From: Candidatus Roseilinea sp.
GTDB lineage: Bacteria; Chloroflexota; Anaerolineae; J036; Brachytrichaceae
Assembly (NCBI GenBank): GCA_026003755.1
Contig: BPHV01000002.1
Coordinates: forward strand, 706,521 to 770,520
DNA: 64,000 bases
Direction of reading: 5' to 3'
This document shows positions 27,253-36,264 of this stretch, piece by piece (positions within the stretch are counted from its first letter, which is position 1; each line of letters opens with the position of its first letter). The translations under genes were made by a program, and so were the position numbers. Below the pieces are notes generated by a model. The model was given only the letters and a program-made list of their open reading frames with translations. It was not told the DNA's origin and ran no database searches.

Positions 27253-28506
27253 ATGGCTGCTTCCCGACGCATCGCCCTGTTGCATTACACCGCGCCGCCC
27301 GTGGTAGGTGGCGTGGAAAGCGTGATCGCGCACCAAGCGCGCTGCCTGGGCGCCCTCGGGCACGCGGTGCGCATCATCGCTGCGCGCGGCGCACAAACCG
27401 ATCCCCAAGTTTGCTTCGTCCCCTTCCCGCTGGCCGATTCGCGCCACCCTCAGGTGCTCCACGTGAAAGCACAATTGGACCGCGGCCAGGTGACCGAGGC
27501 GTTTGAGGTGCTGCGCCGCACCATCAAGGAGGCGCTGGCGCACGCCTTGGCTGATCTGGACGTGGTCATCGCTCATAACGTTGGTTCGCTTCACAAAAAC
27601 CTCGCCCTCACCGCTGCGTTGCACGACTGCTTCGCATCTGATGATGCCCCGGCCCGCCCACGCCTGATCCTATGGCATCACGACCTCGCTTGGGCAACGC
27701 CGCGCTATCGCGCAGAACTACACGACGGCTATCCCTGGGACCTGCTGCGGACCGCCTGGCGCAACGTCCGACACGTGGCGATCTCAGAGTTGCGGCGCAG
27801 GGAGCTGGCCAGCTTGACGGGAATTGCCGCAGCGACGGTCAGCGTGATCCCTAACGGCCTCGACCTCGCGCGCTTCCACAAACTGGAAGCGCGCACGCGC
27901 GTCCTTGCGGAGCGCATACGACTCACCCAGGCCGATCTCATCCTCCTGCTACCGGTGCGGGTGACGCCGCGTAAGAACATCGAGTTGGCGCTAGAGGTGT
28001 TGGCCGAGCTGAGGCGCTCCTTCCGTCGTCCCATCCTCATCATCACCGGCCCACTCGGCCCGCACAACGCCAAGAACGCCGACTACTTTGCCCTGCTCAA
28101 ACAACGCCGTGCTGCGCTGGCACTCGAGGACAATGCTTATTTCCTGGCCGAAATGTACGACCACTTTTTACCGGACGAGGTCATCACCGACCTCTACCGG
28201 CTGGCTGATGCGCTGTTCCTGCCCAGCCGCGAAGAGGGATTCGGGCTACCCATGTTGGAAGCAGCAATCAGTCGTTTGCCGATCTTTTGCAGCGACCTCG
28301 CTCCACTGCGCGACCTGGGGGGCGACTACGCCTACTACTTCTCGCCCGACGCTGCCCCCGGTCCACTTGCCGACGCAATCACTGAACGGCTGCGCAACGA
28401 TGCCACCTTCCAACATGCCAGCCGCACACGCCGTCAGTTCACATGGGCGCATGTGTGCGCCGAGCACATTGCCCCTCTGATAGAAGCTGTCTGCGCTGAC
28501 GGATGA
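27253..28506 (+). CDS. GT4-type glycosyltransferase
   Basis: A 417-residue GT-B glycosyltransferase. Seen: N-terminal HYTAPPVVGGVESVIAHQA (acceptor-domain glycine loop), middle region IPNGLDLARFHKL, and C-terminal VRVTPRKNIELALEV and LPSREEGFGLPMLEA (donor E-x7-E motif). Its stop overlaps the UspA-GpgS gene by 4 nt (ATGA), indicating tight translational coupling with the osmolyte synthase. It differs clearly from the preceding GT4 enzyme, so the two probably use different acceptors or donors in one pathway. Confidence 0.85.
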   Translation: MAASRRIALLHYTAPPVVGGVESVIAHQARCLGALGHAVRIIAARGAQTDPQVCFVPFPLADSRHPQVLHVKAQLDRGQVTEAFEVLRRTIKEALAHALADLDVVIAHNVGSLHKNLALTAALHDCFASDDAPARPRLILWHHDLAWATPRYRAELHDGYPWDLLRTAWRNVRHVAISELRRRELASLTGIAAATVSVIPNGLDLARFHKLEARTRVLAERIRLTQADLILLLPVRVTPRKNIELALEVLAELRRSFRRPILIITGPLGPHNAKNADYFALLKQRRAALALEDNAYFLAEMYDHFLPDEVITDLYRLADALFLPSREEGFGLPMLEAAISRLPIFCSDLAPLRDLGGDYAYYFSPDAAPGPLADAITERLRNDATFQHASRTRRQFTWAHVCAEHIAPLIEAVCADG

Positions 28507-30332
28507 ACAGAAAAGCGCTCTTTGCTTCGCTCCGTCGCATCCTCGTGCCGGTGGTTCACGGCTGCGATGATAGCGCTGCCTTTGCCCTCGCCCAGGCGCT
28601 TGCCCCAGAAGTGGTGTTGGTGGGCATCGTCCATCTGCCCAACACAGAAGCCCTGAGCGCCGGCGCCGGTAAAGCCCAGGCGTTGCGCAAACGCCTGCGC
28701 CAACTTGGCCGCGGCAAACAAGTGCGCGCCCGGTCTCAGGTGATCGTGAGCCGCGATCCTTGGCCGGAGCTTCAGCGCGTCATTCAGTCTGAAGGGCCGG
28801 ACCTGATGCTGCTGGATTACCCCACGCAACTGGTCCAGCTCGGGGTGTCGGCCGATGCAGTGCTCACCCACTCGCCCTGCGACATTGGCCTGGTGCGCGG
28901 GCCGCTGACGTCACATGCGCATGTGTTGGTGCCGGTGCGCGGCGGTCCTTCCGCTGAGCTGGCCCTGCGCATTGGCCTCAATCTCTCCCCTAAGGAACTG
29001 AACGCGCTACACATCCAACTGCGGGGGAGCAGCGAAGCCAACGCCCCCTTCCGCGCCCTCGAACGCGTGCTTCAGCACATGCCGGAAGTCAAGCTTCACG
29101 CGGCGCTCACCGACGACACCATCAAGACCATCCTGGACCACGCACAGCAAACGCAGGCCGACTTCATCATCCTTGGCGCATCCGCGCGCGCTGCGCACGC
29201 CGGCCCAGGGTTAGGCCCAGTGGCCGAACAGGTGCTAGCACATGCCCAAGCCGCGGTCTTGGTCGTTAAAGCGCGCCGTCCCACGCCGGCGTCGTTCGCC
29301 GACGAACGGGTGGGCGCCGGAGCAATTTCGCTGTTGGTGGACAAGTGGTTCGCCCAAAATACCTTCCAGGCCGACGAATTTGCCGACCTCGACCAACTGA
29401 TGGAGCTGAAGCAGGCTCAGGGCGTCACCATTAGCCTGGCCCTGCCCGCCCTAAACGAAGAAGCCACGGTCGGCCGCGTTATCCACACCATCAAGCAGGC
29501 ATTGATGGATCGCACACCGCTGCTGGATGAGATCGTGCTGATTGACTCCAACTCCACCGATCGCACGCGTCAGATCGCTCACGAAGCCGGCATCCCCGTC
29601 TATGTGCATCAGGAACTACTGCCGGCGTACGGCGCACGCCCCGGCAAGGGTGAGGCGCTGTGGAAGAGCCTGTTCGTCACGCGCGGCGACCTGCTCATCT
29701 GGATTGACACGGACATCGCTAACATCCACCCACGCTTTGTGTATGGCATCATCGGGCCGATGCTCCTCAACCGCGACATCCAATTCGTCAAAGGCTTTTA
29801 CCGTCGGCCGCTTCGCGTGGGCGACAAGCTCCAGGCCAGCGGCGGCGGACGCGTGACGGAGCTGACCGCCCGCCCACTCCTCAATCTGTTCTACCCCGAA
29901 CTCTCCGGGGTGATCCAGCCCCTGTCAGGCGAATACGGCGGCCGACGCAGCGCTCTTGAACGATGCACGTTCACCTCCGGCTATGGCGTGGAAACCAGCC
30001 TGCTGATTGACATTTACGAGTTGTTCGGGCTGTCCGCCATCGCCCAGGTAGACTTGCTCGAGCGCATCCACCACAACCAGACGCTTGAAGCGCTCAGCAA
30101 GATGTCATTCGCCATCATCCAAACGGTCATGCGCAAGCTGGAACGACACTACGAGCGATCCTTCATCGCGGACGTCAACAAAACTATGAAGCTAATCCGC
30201 TATGGGCCAGGGGGATATTATCTTGACATCGAAGAGATCGCCGAACTGGAACGCCCACCGATGATCGAGATTCCCGAATATCTAGCCCGCCGCGACGGCC
30301 AAGCCCCCTCCCCCCTTCAGCACAGGTCATAG
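28503..30332 (+). CDS. gpgS: Fusion of UspA-like domains with glucosyl-3-phosphoglycerate synthase (GT81)
   Basis: A 609-residue protein. Residues about 10-130 and 135-255 resemble two universal-stress-protein domains; the second has the nucleotide-binding pattern GASARAAHAGPGLG followed by VAEQVLAHAQAAVLVV. Residues about 300-600 form a GT-A domain: LALPALNEEATVGRVI, the metal-binding DTD (D402-D404) in IWIDTDIANIHP, GFYRRPL, QPLSGEYGGRRSALE and YGVETSLLIDIYE, characteristic of GpgS, which joins glucose from an NDP-sugar to 3-phosphoglycerate. The USP part could let ATP or stress state tune the synthase (inference). The phosphatase gene begins 12 nt downstream. Confidence 0.88.
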   Translation: MNRKALFASLRRILVPVVHGCDDSAAFALAQALAPEVVLVGIVHLPNTEALSAGAGKAQALRKRLRQLGRGKQVRARSQVIVSRDPWPELQRVIQSEGPDLMLLDYPTQLVQLGVSADAVLTHSPCDIGLVRGPLTSHAHVLVPVRGGPSAELALRIGLNLSPKELNALHIQLRGSSEANAPFRALERVLQHMPEVKLHAALTDDTIKTILDHAQQTQADFIILGASARAAHAGPGLGPVAEQVLAHAQAAVLVVKARRPTPASFADERVGAGAISLLVDKWFAQNTFQADEFADLDQLMELKQAQGVTISLALPALNEEATVGRVIHTIKQALMDRTPLLDEIVLIDSNSTDRTRQIAHEAGIPVYVHQELLPAYGARPGKGEALWKSLFVTRGDLLIWIDTDIANIHPRFVYGIIGPMLLNRDIQFVKGFYRRPLRVGDKLQASGGGRVTELTARPLLNLFYPELSGVIQPLSGEYGGRRSALERCTFTSGYGVETSLLIDIYELFGLSAIAQVDLLERIHHNQTLEALSKMSFAIIQTVMRKLERHYERSFIADVNKTMKLIRYGPGGYYLDIEEIAELERPPMIEIPEYLARRDGQAPSPLQHRS

Positions 30333-30344
30333 CACCGAAGCCCC

Positions 30345-30983
30345 ATGACAACAGCACACCTCTGGCTCATCCGCCACGGCCAAACCGATTGGAACCTACA
30401 AGGACGCTGGCAAGGCCAAACGCCCCATGCGCCCCCACTGAACACCACCGGCCTCGCTCAGGCGCATACCTTGGCCACAACGCTCGCCCAGCAAGCCGCA
30501 CACATCCCCTTTCGGGCCATTTACAGCAGCGACCTCACCCGCGCCCATCAAACGGCGGCCATCCTTGCCGCCCGGTTGGGGTTAGACGTGCGATGCGACC
30601 CCCGCCTGCGCGAAGTCAACCTCGGCGCGTGGGAAGGGATGCTCGGCGAAGACGTGGCGCGGCGCTATCCAGAGATGTTAGACGAGCGCAGGCGAAACCC
30701 GGTCCACGCCCGACCGCCATGTGGAGAAACCGTGCTTGAGCTAGCCACCCGCATGAGTCAGGCTCTGACCGACATCGCAAATGCCCACCCGGACGAAAAC
30801 GTAATCATCGTCTCCCACGGTCTGGCCATTGCCGCAGCGCGATGCATCGCCCATGGCATCCCCCTAGCGCAGATCTTTGACCATCTGCCCGACCACGCCA
30901 CCCCGTACTGCGTCACGTGGCGTTGCCAATGTGGGCACAAGCGCGTTGCAGCGCATCGCCGCATAGACATCTGCACAGAGTAG
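30345..30983 (+). CDS. gpgP: Histidine phosphatase, candidate glucosyl-3-phosphoglycerate phosphatase
   Basis: A 212-residue phosphoglycerate-mutase-like phosphatase. Seen: the phospho-histidine motif LIRHGQTDWN (H11), YSSDLTRAHQTA, EVNLGAWEG and the second catalytic histidine in VIIVSHGLAI. In mycobacteria GpgP, which removes phosphate from glucosyl-3-phosphoglycerate, belongs to this superfamily. Immediate linkage to the GpgS-like gene makes that role the best guess; a general cobalamin-pathway or mutase function is the alternative. It is the last gene of the block; a convergent operon starts about 100 nt away. Confidence 0.82.
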   Translation: MTTAHLWLIRHGQTDWNLQGRWQGQTPHAPPLNTTGLAQAHTLATTLAQQAAHIPFRAIYSSDLTRAHQTAAILAARLGLDVRCDPRLREVNLGAWEGMLGEDVARRYPEMLDERRRNPVHARPPCGETVLELATRMSQALTDIANAHPDENVIIVSHGLAIAAARCIAHGIPLAQIFDHLPDHATPYCVTWRCQCGHKRVAAHRRIDICTE

Positions 30984-31080
30984 TGCACGCGCGGGACTCG
31001 GCAGGGAGGTAGCGCGTAAGGTCAGCCATTTGGAAGGCGATGATCCAGAGCGTCAATGGACGAGCGCCGTCTCTGCCACG

Positions 31081-32151
31081 CTATAGCAGCGGGTGCCACC
31101 ACAGCGAGAGGGCGAAGGCCAGCGCCGCCAGCAACGCGCCCAACGCCGCGAAGGCGAAGCTGATCTCCTGCGTCTCGTATTTGGCGATGAGTTGCGTCGG
31201 CAGCTCACGGAAGATGTTCGCCAACTCCTCGGCGCTCTCCGCCGGGTAATACTTCGCCGAGGTCATGGCTGCGACCCGCTTGAGCGTCTCTTCGTCAATC
31301 CCGCGTCGGAATTGCCCCATGAATCCTCCCCCGAACGCGCCGCTCCCCATGCCGTAGCCGCTGTAAGGCTCGTTGCCCACATAGCGGGGGTTGCAGTTGG
31401 GCATCTCGCCGCCCTGTTCGGTGCCGAAGCCGATCGTGTATACGCGAATGCCGCGGTCGGCGGCCTGCTGCGCTGCCTCTTCGGGCAGCGGGCCGGCGTT
31501 GCTGGCGCCATCGGTGAGCAGCACGATGATGTGCGGCGCAAACTGGCCAGGCACGACCGGCGCCGGCGGGATAGCGGTCGAGCGATCCGTGACCGGCGGT
31601 GAGACGTCGGGATCCACCTCGGCGATCACCTCTAGCGACTTGATGATGGCGCTGCCGATCGCCGTCCGGCGGCCGGTCGTCAGGCTCAAGATCGCTTCGC
31701 GCAGGGCCTCTCGGTCGGTGGTGGGCGCTTGGATCAGCTCGGCGAAGCCGGCGAACGCGACGATGCCGATCGGGATATCGGGCTTTTGGGCTGCGATGAA
31801 CGTCAGCGCAGCGTTCTGAGCCGCCACCAGCCGGTTGGGGGGGATGTCGGTCGAGCACATGCTACGCGATACATCCATCGCCATGATGATCGTCGTCTTG
31901 CTGCTGGGCACGGCGAAGACCGTGACCGGCCGCGCGAGCGCGAACGTCAAGCTCGCCAGCGCCAGCAGGAACAAGGCCGGGGGCAAGTAGCGCCGCCAGC
32001 GCGACCGGTTCGGCTGCGCCTCGCGCATCAGCGACAGGCTGGAGAAACGCACGGCGAAGCGCCGCCTTCGTCGTTGCATCCAAATGTAGAGCGCGACAAG
32101 CAGCGGGATCGCCGCCAACAAGGCGAGGAATCCCGGCCAGAGCAAGCTCAC
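31081..32151 (-). CDS. VWA-domain membrane protein (BatB-like)
   Basis: A 356-residue protein: N-terminal membrane segment (LLWPGFLALLAAIPLLVALYI), basic stretch, second segment (LPPALFLLALASLTFALA), a von Willebrand A domain with MIDAS DVSRS near residue 92, and a C-terminal membrane segment (ISFAFAALGALLAALAFAL). The extended MIDAS pattern DxSxS is kept although the usual glycine is arginine. A glycine-rich loop (GYGMGSGAFGGGFMGQF) lies inside the domain. It is the last gene of a MoxR-DUF58-VWA-VWA operon; these modules act in aerotolerance, envelope stress or metal-enzyme maturation in different bacteria. Confidence 0.9.
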   Translation of the reverse strand: MSLLWPGFLALLAAIPLLVALYIWMQRRRRRFAVRFSSLSLMREAQPNRSRWRRYLPPALFLLALASLTFALARPVTVFAVPSSKTTIIMAMDVSRSMCSTDIPPNRLVAAQNAALTFIAAQKPDIPIGIVAFAGFAELIQAPTTDREALREAILSLTTGRRTAIGSAIIKSLEVIAEVDPDVSPPVTDRSTAIPPAPVVPGQFAPHIIVLLTDGASNAGPLPEEAAQQAADRGIRVYTIGFGTEQGGEMPNCNPRYVGNEPYSGYGMGSGAFGGGFMGQFRRGIDEETLKRVAAMTSAKYYPAESAEELANIFRELPTQLIAKYETQEISFAFAALGALLAALAFALSLWWHPLL

Positions 32152-32178
32152 GGTTGACCTCCCATTTTTCTCAGGCCA

Positions 32179-33189
32179 TCACGGCAGGCGGTTAAACCAC
32201 GCCAGCGACAGCGCGCCGCCGATCAGCAACAGGATCACGCCCAATCCGACAAAGAGAGCGGTGATCTCGGTCTCCTCCGGCTCGACCACCAATTGCGAGC
32301 CGATGCTATCGTAGATCGTGCGCAGGTCGTCCTCGGTCTGCGCGTTGTAATACACACCGCCGGTGCGCTCCGCGATGTACTGCAACAAGGGCGCGTCGAG
32401 CTGGGTGTGCACCATGAACCCCTCGATCTTGAGCACTGCGCCCTCCGGGCTGCCGACGCCGACGGTGTGGATGCGCACGCCGCGATAGACCGCCGCTTCG
32501 GTCGCTGCGATCGGATCGGGCGGCGCGGTGTTCTCACCGTCGGTGAGGAGCACGATGACGGCGGGTTGATATACTCCCGGCGGCATCGGCGTGGGCGTAG
32601 GCGTCGGCTGTGGCTCGCGGTTGCTGTAGTAGTTCGTCGCTTGCTTCTTGCCCAGGTCGTCAATCGTGGTCAGCGCGGCAAAGATGCCGTTGGCGAGCGA
32701 CGTGCCGCGCGCCGGCGACAAACGGTTGATAGCTGCTAAGACGGCTTGCTGATCGTCGGTCGGCGGCAACACCGTCATGCCGCTATCGCTGAAAGCTACT
32801 ACGCCGATCTGAACCGTGCGCGGCTGGCGTTGCACGAATTCGCGCGCCGCTGCTTTAGCCGCTTCCATGCGCGTAGGTTGGATGTCCTCGGCCGCCATGC
32901 TGCCCGACACATCGAAGGCGAGCACGACGGTGCCCTGGGCGCGGGGCAGGCTGAGCACGGCCTGCGGACGGGCGAGGGCGATGGCCAGCGTCGTTAGGCC
33001 GGCGAACATGAAGGCTGCGGGCACATGCCGGCGCGCACCGAGCCGGCGACCGCTCGATTGCTGCACGAACCCCATGCTGCCGTAGCGCGCCATCATCTGC
33101 CGGCGGCGCGCCTGCGCGCGCGCATACAGCACGGCCACCGGCAACAGCGCCAGCACAGACAGCAGCATCGCGGGCCAGATGAACGACAT
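32179..33189 (-). CDS. VWA-domain membrane protein (BatA-like)
   Basis: A 336-residue protein with an N-terminal segment (FIWPAMLLSVLALLPVAVLY), a second segment near residue 65, the VWA domain with complete MIDAS DVSGSM near residue 92 and threonine in LLTDGENT, and a C-terminal membrane segment (LFVGLGVILLLIGGALSLAW). A proline/threonine-rich insertion (PTPTPTPMPP) lies mid-domain. It is 27 nt upstream of its paralogue and 7 nt downstream of the DUF58 gene, so one transcript is likely. Confidence 0.92.
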   Translation of the reverse strand: MSFIWPAMLLSVLALLPVAVLYARAQARRRQMMARYGSMGFVQQSSGRRLGARRHVPAAFMFAGLTTLAIALARPQAVLSLPRAQGTVVLAFDVSGSMAAEDIQPTRMEAAKAAAREFVQRQPRTVQIGVVAFSDSGMTVLPPTDDQQAVLAAINRLSPARGTSLANGIFAALTTIDDLGKKQATNYYSNREPQPTPTPTPMPPGVYQPAVIVLLTDGENTAPPDPIAATEAAVYRGVRIHTVGVGSPEGAVLKIEGFMVHTQLDAPLLQYIAERTGGVYYNAQTEDDLRTIYDSIGSQLVVEPEETEITALFVGLGVILLLIGGALSLAWFNRLP

Positions 33190-33196
33190 GAACGCA

Positions 33197-34102
33197 TTAC
33201 CTCCGGCGATGCTTGCGCCGCATCGCGAAGCGCATCACCGCACCCACCAGGTCCTCCTCGGTTGAGAGCGACAACGCATCTACGCCGGCGTGCTTAAACG
33301 CATCGCTCAACGCGGCTTCGCGCCGGCGCGCCGCTTCCTCGAAGCGTTTGCGAAAGCGCGGGTCGCTCGTGTCTACGTAGATCTGCTCGCCCGTCTCGGC
33401 GTCTTCCATCACCACCAGGCCGATGTCGGGCAGCCCGGCCTCGCGCGGATCCCACAGCCGGATCGCGAGCACTTCGTGGCGCCGGTTGAGCAGATGCAGC
33501 GGGCGCTCCCAGCCCGGCGCGCTGATGAAGTCGGAGATGACGAAGATGAGCGACCGGCGTTTGAACGTGCTCAGGGCTGATTCGAGCAGCGGCGTTAGAT
33601 CGGTCAACGGTGCGCGCGGCAGGTGCGGATAGCGCAGCAGGTCGTTGATGGTGCGCAACACGTGGATGCGCCCGCTGCCGACAGGGATGGTGCGACGGGC
33701 GCGGCCGTCGTATAGCACGGCGCCGAATCGGTTGCCGTTGCGGTTCAGCACACGCGCCAGCACGGCGACGAAGTCAATCAGCACCATGCGCTTCTGGCGT
33801 TGCCCGGCAGCCGTGCCGAAGTCCACCGACGGGCTGAGGTCGAGCAGGAACCAGGCCGTCAGGTCGCGATCCTCGTGATACTCGCGGATGTAGGGCGTGT
33901 CCATGCGCGCGGTGACGTTCCAGTCAATGTAGCGGATGTCATCGCCGTGCTGATATTCGCGCAGGTCGGCGAAGTCCAGGCCGTAACCGCGCATCAGGCT
34001 GCGATAGTCGCCTTGCAGCAGGCCGTCCAGCCGGCGCACCACGTGCCAGTCTAGGCGCTGCAAGATGCGCTCAGGCGTTGACACGAATGTTGGCGTGTTC
34101 AT
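33197..34102 (-). CDS. DUF58 domain protein
   Basis: A 301-residue protein with the DUF58 hallmark LREYQHGDDIRYIDWNVTAR near residue 50 and the VWA-like strand WFLLDLSPSVDFG. These proteins accompany MoxR ATPases and VWA proteins and probably act as adaptor in that module. There is no membrane segment. The gene overlaps the moxR gene by 32 nt and is followed 7 nt later by the BatA-like gene. Confidence 0.9.
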   Translation of the reverse strand: MNTPTFVSTPERILQRLDWHVVRRLDGLLQGDYRSLMRGYGLDFADLREYQHGDDIRYIDWNVTARMDTPYIREYHEDRDLTAWFLLDLSPSVDFGTAAGQRQKRMVLIDFVAVLARVLNRNGNRFGAVLYDGRARRTIPVGSGRIHVLRTINDLLRYPHLPRAPLTDLTPLLESALSTFKRRSLIFVISDFISAPGWERPLHLLNRRHEVLAIRLWDPREAGLPDIGLVVMEDAETGEQIYVDTSDPRFRKRFEEAARRREAALSDAFKHAGVDALSLSTEEDLVGAVMRFAMRRKHRRR

Positions 34103-35084
34103 GCAACGGCACCACGGGGATCGGAATGCGGTCGAGGATGCGCTTGATCAGCGCATCGCTGGTGATGTTGTCGGAGAGCGCCTCGTATGACAAAACGATG
34201 CGATGGCGCAGCACATCCAGCGCCATATCCACCACGTCGTCGGGGAGCGCATAGGTGCGGCCGCGCACGAAGGCGAGCGCCTTGGCCGTGAGGATGAGGT
34301 TGATGGAGGCGCGCGGGCTGGCCCCGAACATGATATATCGCTCCAGTTCCTTCAGGCCGACGTCTTTGGGCTGCCGCGTCGCGTTCACCACGCGAATGGC
34401 ATATTCGATCAGCGCCGGGTCCACATACACCTGATACGCGCGCTTTTGCAGGTCGAGCAACTGCTCGGTCGTCAACACTTTTTGCACTGCGTCCAGGGAG
34501 CCGGTCATGCGCTCGACGATGACGAACTCCTCGGTCGGCGTGGGATAGCCCACGATGACCTTCATCATGAAGCGATCCACCTGCGCCTCCGGCAGGTCGT
34601 AGGTGCCTTCGGATTCGATGGGGTTCTGGGTCGCCATGACCAGGAAGGGGTTAGGCACTTTGAAGGTCTCGCCGCCGATGGTCACCTGGCGCTCTTGCAT
34701 CACTTCGAGCAGCGCGCTCTGTACCTTGGCCGGCGCGCGGTTGATCTCATCGGCCAGCAGCAGGTTGGTGAAGACCGGGCCGAGCGCCACACTGAACTCG
34801 CCGGTCTTCTGGTTGTAGATGCGCGTGCCCACCAAGTCGGCGGGAACCAGGTCGGGCGTAAATTGAATGCGTTTGAACGATCCACCGATCGCATCGGCCA
34901 GCGTCTTGATTGCCATGGTCTTGGCCAGCCCCGGCACGCCTTCGACAAGGATGTGCCCACGCGCCAGCAGCGCAACCGCCAGGCGCTCCAGCAGATGATC
35001 TTGGCCGACGATCACTTTCTTCACTTCGTAGAGCAGACGCTCGATTGCCGTCCGGGGTTCAGGCGTTCTGTGCGAATCCATCAT
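34071..35084 (-). CDS. MoxR family AAA+ ATPase
   Basis: About 337 residues from the ATG at MMDSHRTPEP; a longer frame exists but adds 18 unlike residues. Seen: Walker A variant EGVPGLAKTMAIK, Walker B LLLADEINRAPAKVQSALLE, sensor-1 ATQNPIESEGTYDLPEAQ with DRF arginine finger (QVDRFMMK), and the MoxR C-terminal region GASPRASINL. It drives remodelling of client proteins with the downstream VWA partners. SD evidence is weak. The operon order moxR, DUF58, VWA, VWA is the classical one. Confidence 0.93.
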   Translation of the reverse strand: MMDSHRTPEPRTAIERLLYEVKKVIVGQDHLLERLAVALLARGHILVEGVPGLAKTMAIKTLADAIGGSFKRIQFTPDLVPADLVGTRIYNQKTGEFSVALGPVFTNLLLADEINRAPAKVQSALLEVMQERQVTIGGETFKVPNPFLVMATQNPIESEGTYDLPEAQVDRFMMKVIVGYPTPTEEFVIVERMTGSLDAVQKVLTTEQLLDLQKRAYQVYVDPALIEYAIRVVNATRQPKDVGLKELERYIMFGASPRASINLILTAKALAFVRGRTYALPDDVVDMALDVLRHRIVLSYEALSDNITSDALIKRILDRIPIPVVPLHEHANIRVNA

Positions 35085-35167
35085 CAACGCTCCTTGAGTC
35101 AAAGGTTGGCTTGCAACGCGCGCAGCCGGCTCGCGCACATAGGCGCAGTGCAGCGCGTCATGTCCGC

Positions 35168-35986
35168 TTAGTATGACGGCATTCCCGCCGCACCGCCGGC
35201 GATGTCTATCGGCACGGCGAATCCGATGCCGCTGAAGGCCTCCTGGCCGCTGGGATTGGCCAAGCCGGTCACGATACCGACCACCTGGCCGTAGCGATTG
35301 AGCAGTGGGCCGCCGGAACTGCCGGGATTCACGGCCGCATCGAACTGGATGAGGTTCGCCATCCGCCGGCTGCGGCCGGGCGGCGTGAACGAGCGCTTCA
35401 AGCCGGAGATCACACCGGCGCTCAGCGAGCCGTATAAGCCGAGTGGATTGCCGACGACGAACGCTTCATCGCCCACGCGCAGCGCGTTGGGATTGCCCAG
35501 CGGCGCCGGCGCGAGCACGCCCGGCAGTCGGCTGGGCTGTAGCACGGCAATATCGTTCTCCGGCTGCTTGGCGATCACCCAGGCATAGGCTTCGGTGCCG
35601 TCGGCAAACGTCAAGCGAATCTCCTGCGCGTCCGCGACCACATGCAAGCTGGTAAGGATCAAACCCTGGTCGTTGACGATGACGCCGCTGCCCAGCCCGC
35701 GGCGCTGACCGTCATTGCTCGCATTGTCTTGGTCCGGGCGCTCGGTCTGGATGAGCACGAGCGCGGGAGCGACGGCTTGGAAGGCGCCGACGGAGAACGG
35801 CGGGCGCGGCGTAGCCGAGGCCATCGCCCGGACGATCGCGTCGTTGACGTCGCGCGGGGTCAGTTGTGGCGGATCGGGGGTGAGGGCGGTGTAGAGGATC
35901 AGCGCGACGAGCGTTGCGAGCACGCCTGCAGTGAACAGAATCGGCGCGCGTAGGCGGTCGGGCAGGGCGCCGACGCGCAAATGCAT
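35168..35986 (-). CDS. Membrane-anchored trypsin-like serine protease (HtrA/S1C) without PDZ domain
   Basis: About 272 residues from ATG 35986, which has GGAGAG at good spacing; an upstream in-frame start at 36034 is less likely. One N-terminal membrane anchor (APILFTAGVLATLVALILY), then the protease domain with triad H115 (TSLHVVAD), D145 (ENDIAVLQ) and S224 (NPGSSGGPLL). The protein ends soon after the domain, so the PDZ domains of DegP/DegQ are absent. Such short HtrA forms occur in several phyla. It lies about 80 nt upstream of moxR in the same direction and may belong to the same envelope-quality-control unit. Confidence 0.88.
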   Translation of the reverse strand: MHLRVGALPDRLRAPILFTAGVLATLVALILYTALTPDPPQLTPRDVNDAIVRAMASATPRPPFSVGAFQAVAPALVLIQTERPDQDNASNDGQRRGLGSGVIVNDQGLILTSLHVVADAQEIRLTFADGTEAYAWVIAKQPENDIAVLQPSRLPGVLAPAPLGNPNALRVGDEAFVVGNPLGLYGSLSAGVISGLKRSFTPPGRSRRMANLIQFDAAVNPGSSGGPLLNRYGQVVGIVTGLANPSGQEAFSGIGFAVPIDIAGGAAGMPSY

Positions 35987-36264
35987 GAATCGCTCTCCGG
36001 GGTGAGGATCATCGCGCTCTGGCGTGCTTCGCATAAGTCAAGACCTGTCTCGACGCGAGGCATCTTCGATGGAGTGGGGAATCGCGTCTATTCTTATCTT
36101 AGGTGCATATTTAGCACGTCTTTCTGAAGGTCGCGTGAGACGAAGCTGAACGCACGAGGTTTCTGGAACATCTCAGGTTTACCCGGAGGGGGTGATGCCC
36201 CGGCGGCGCGGCGACCGTCGCTCGCTGCGCCGCCGGGCGAGTGTGTGGGGGTGGGCGTGTCGGT

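Noticed and set aside
28503..30332. Dolichol-phosphate-mannose-synthase-like GT2 as alternative identity for the fusion protein
   Set aside because: The QPLSGEYGGRR segment, GFYRRPL and the DTD context fit GpgS/GT81 better; no membrane segments.
34203..35171. Antisense open frame over moxR
   Set aside because: Shadow of the AAA+ gene on the other strand.
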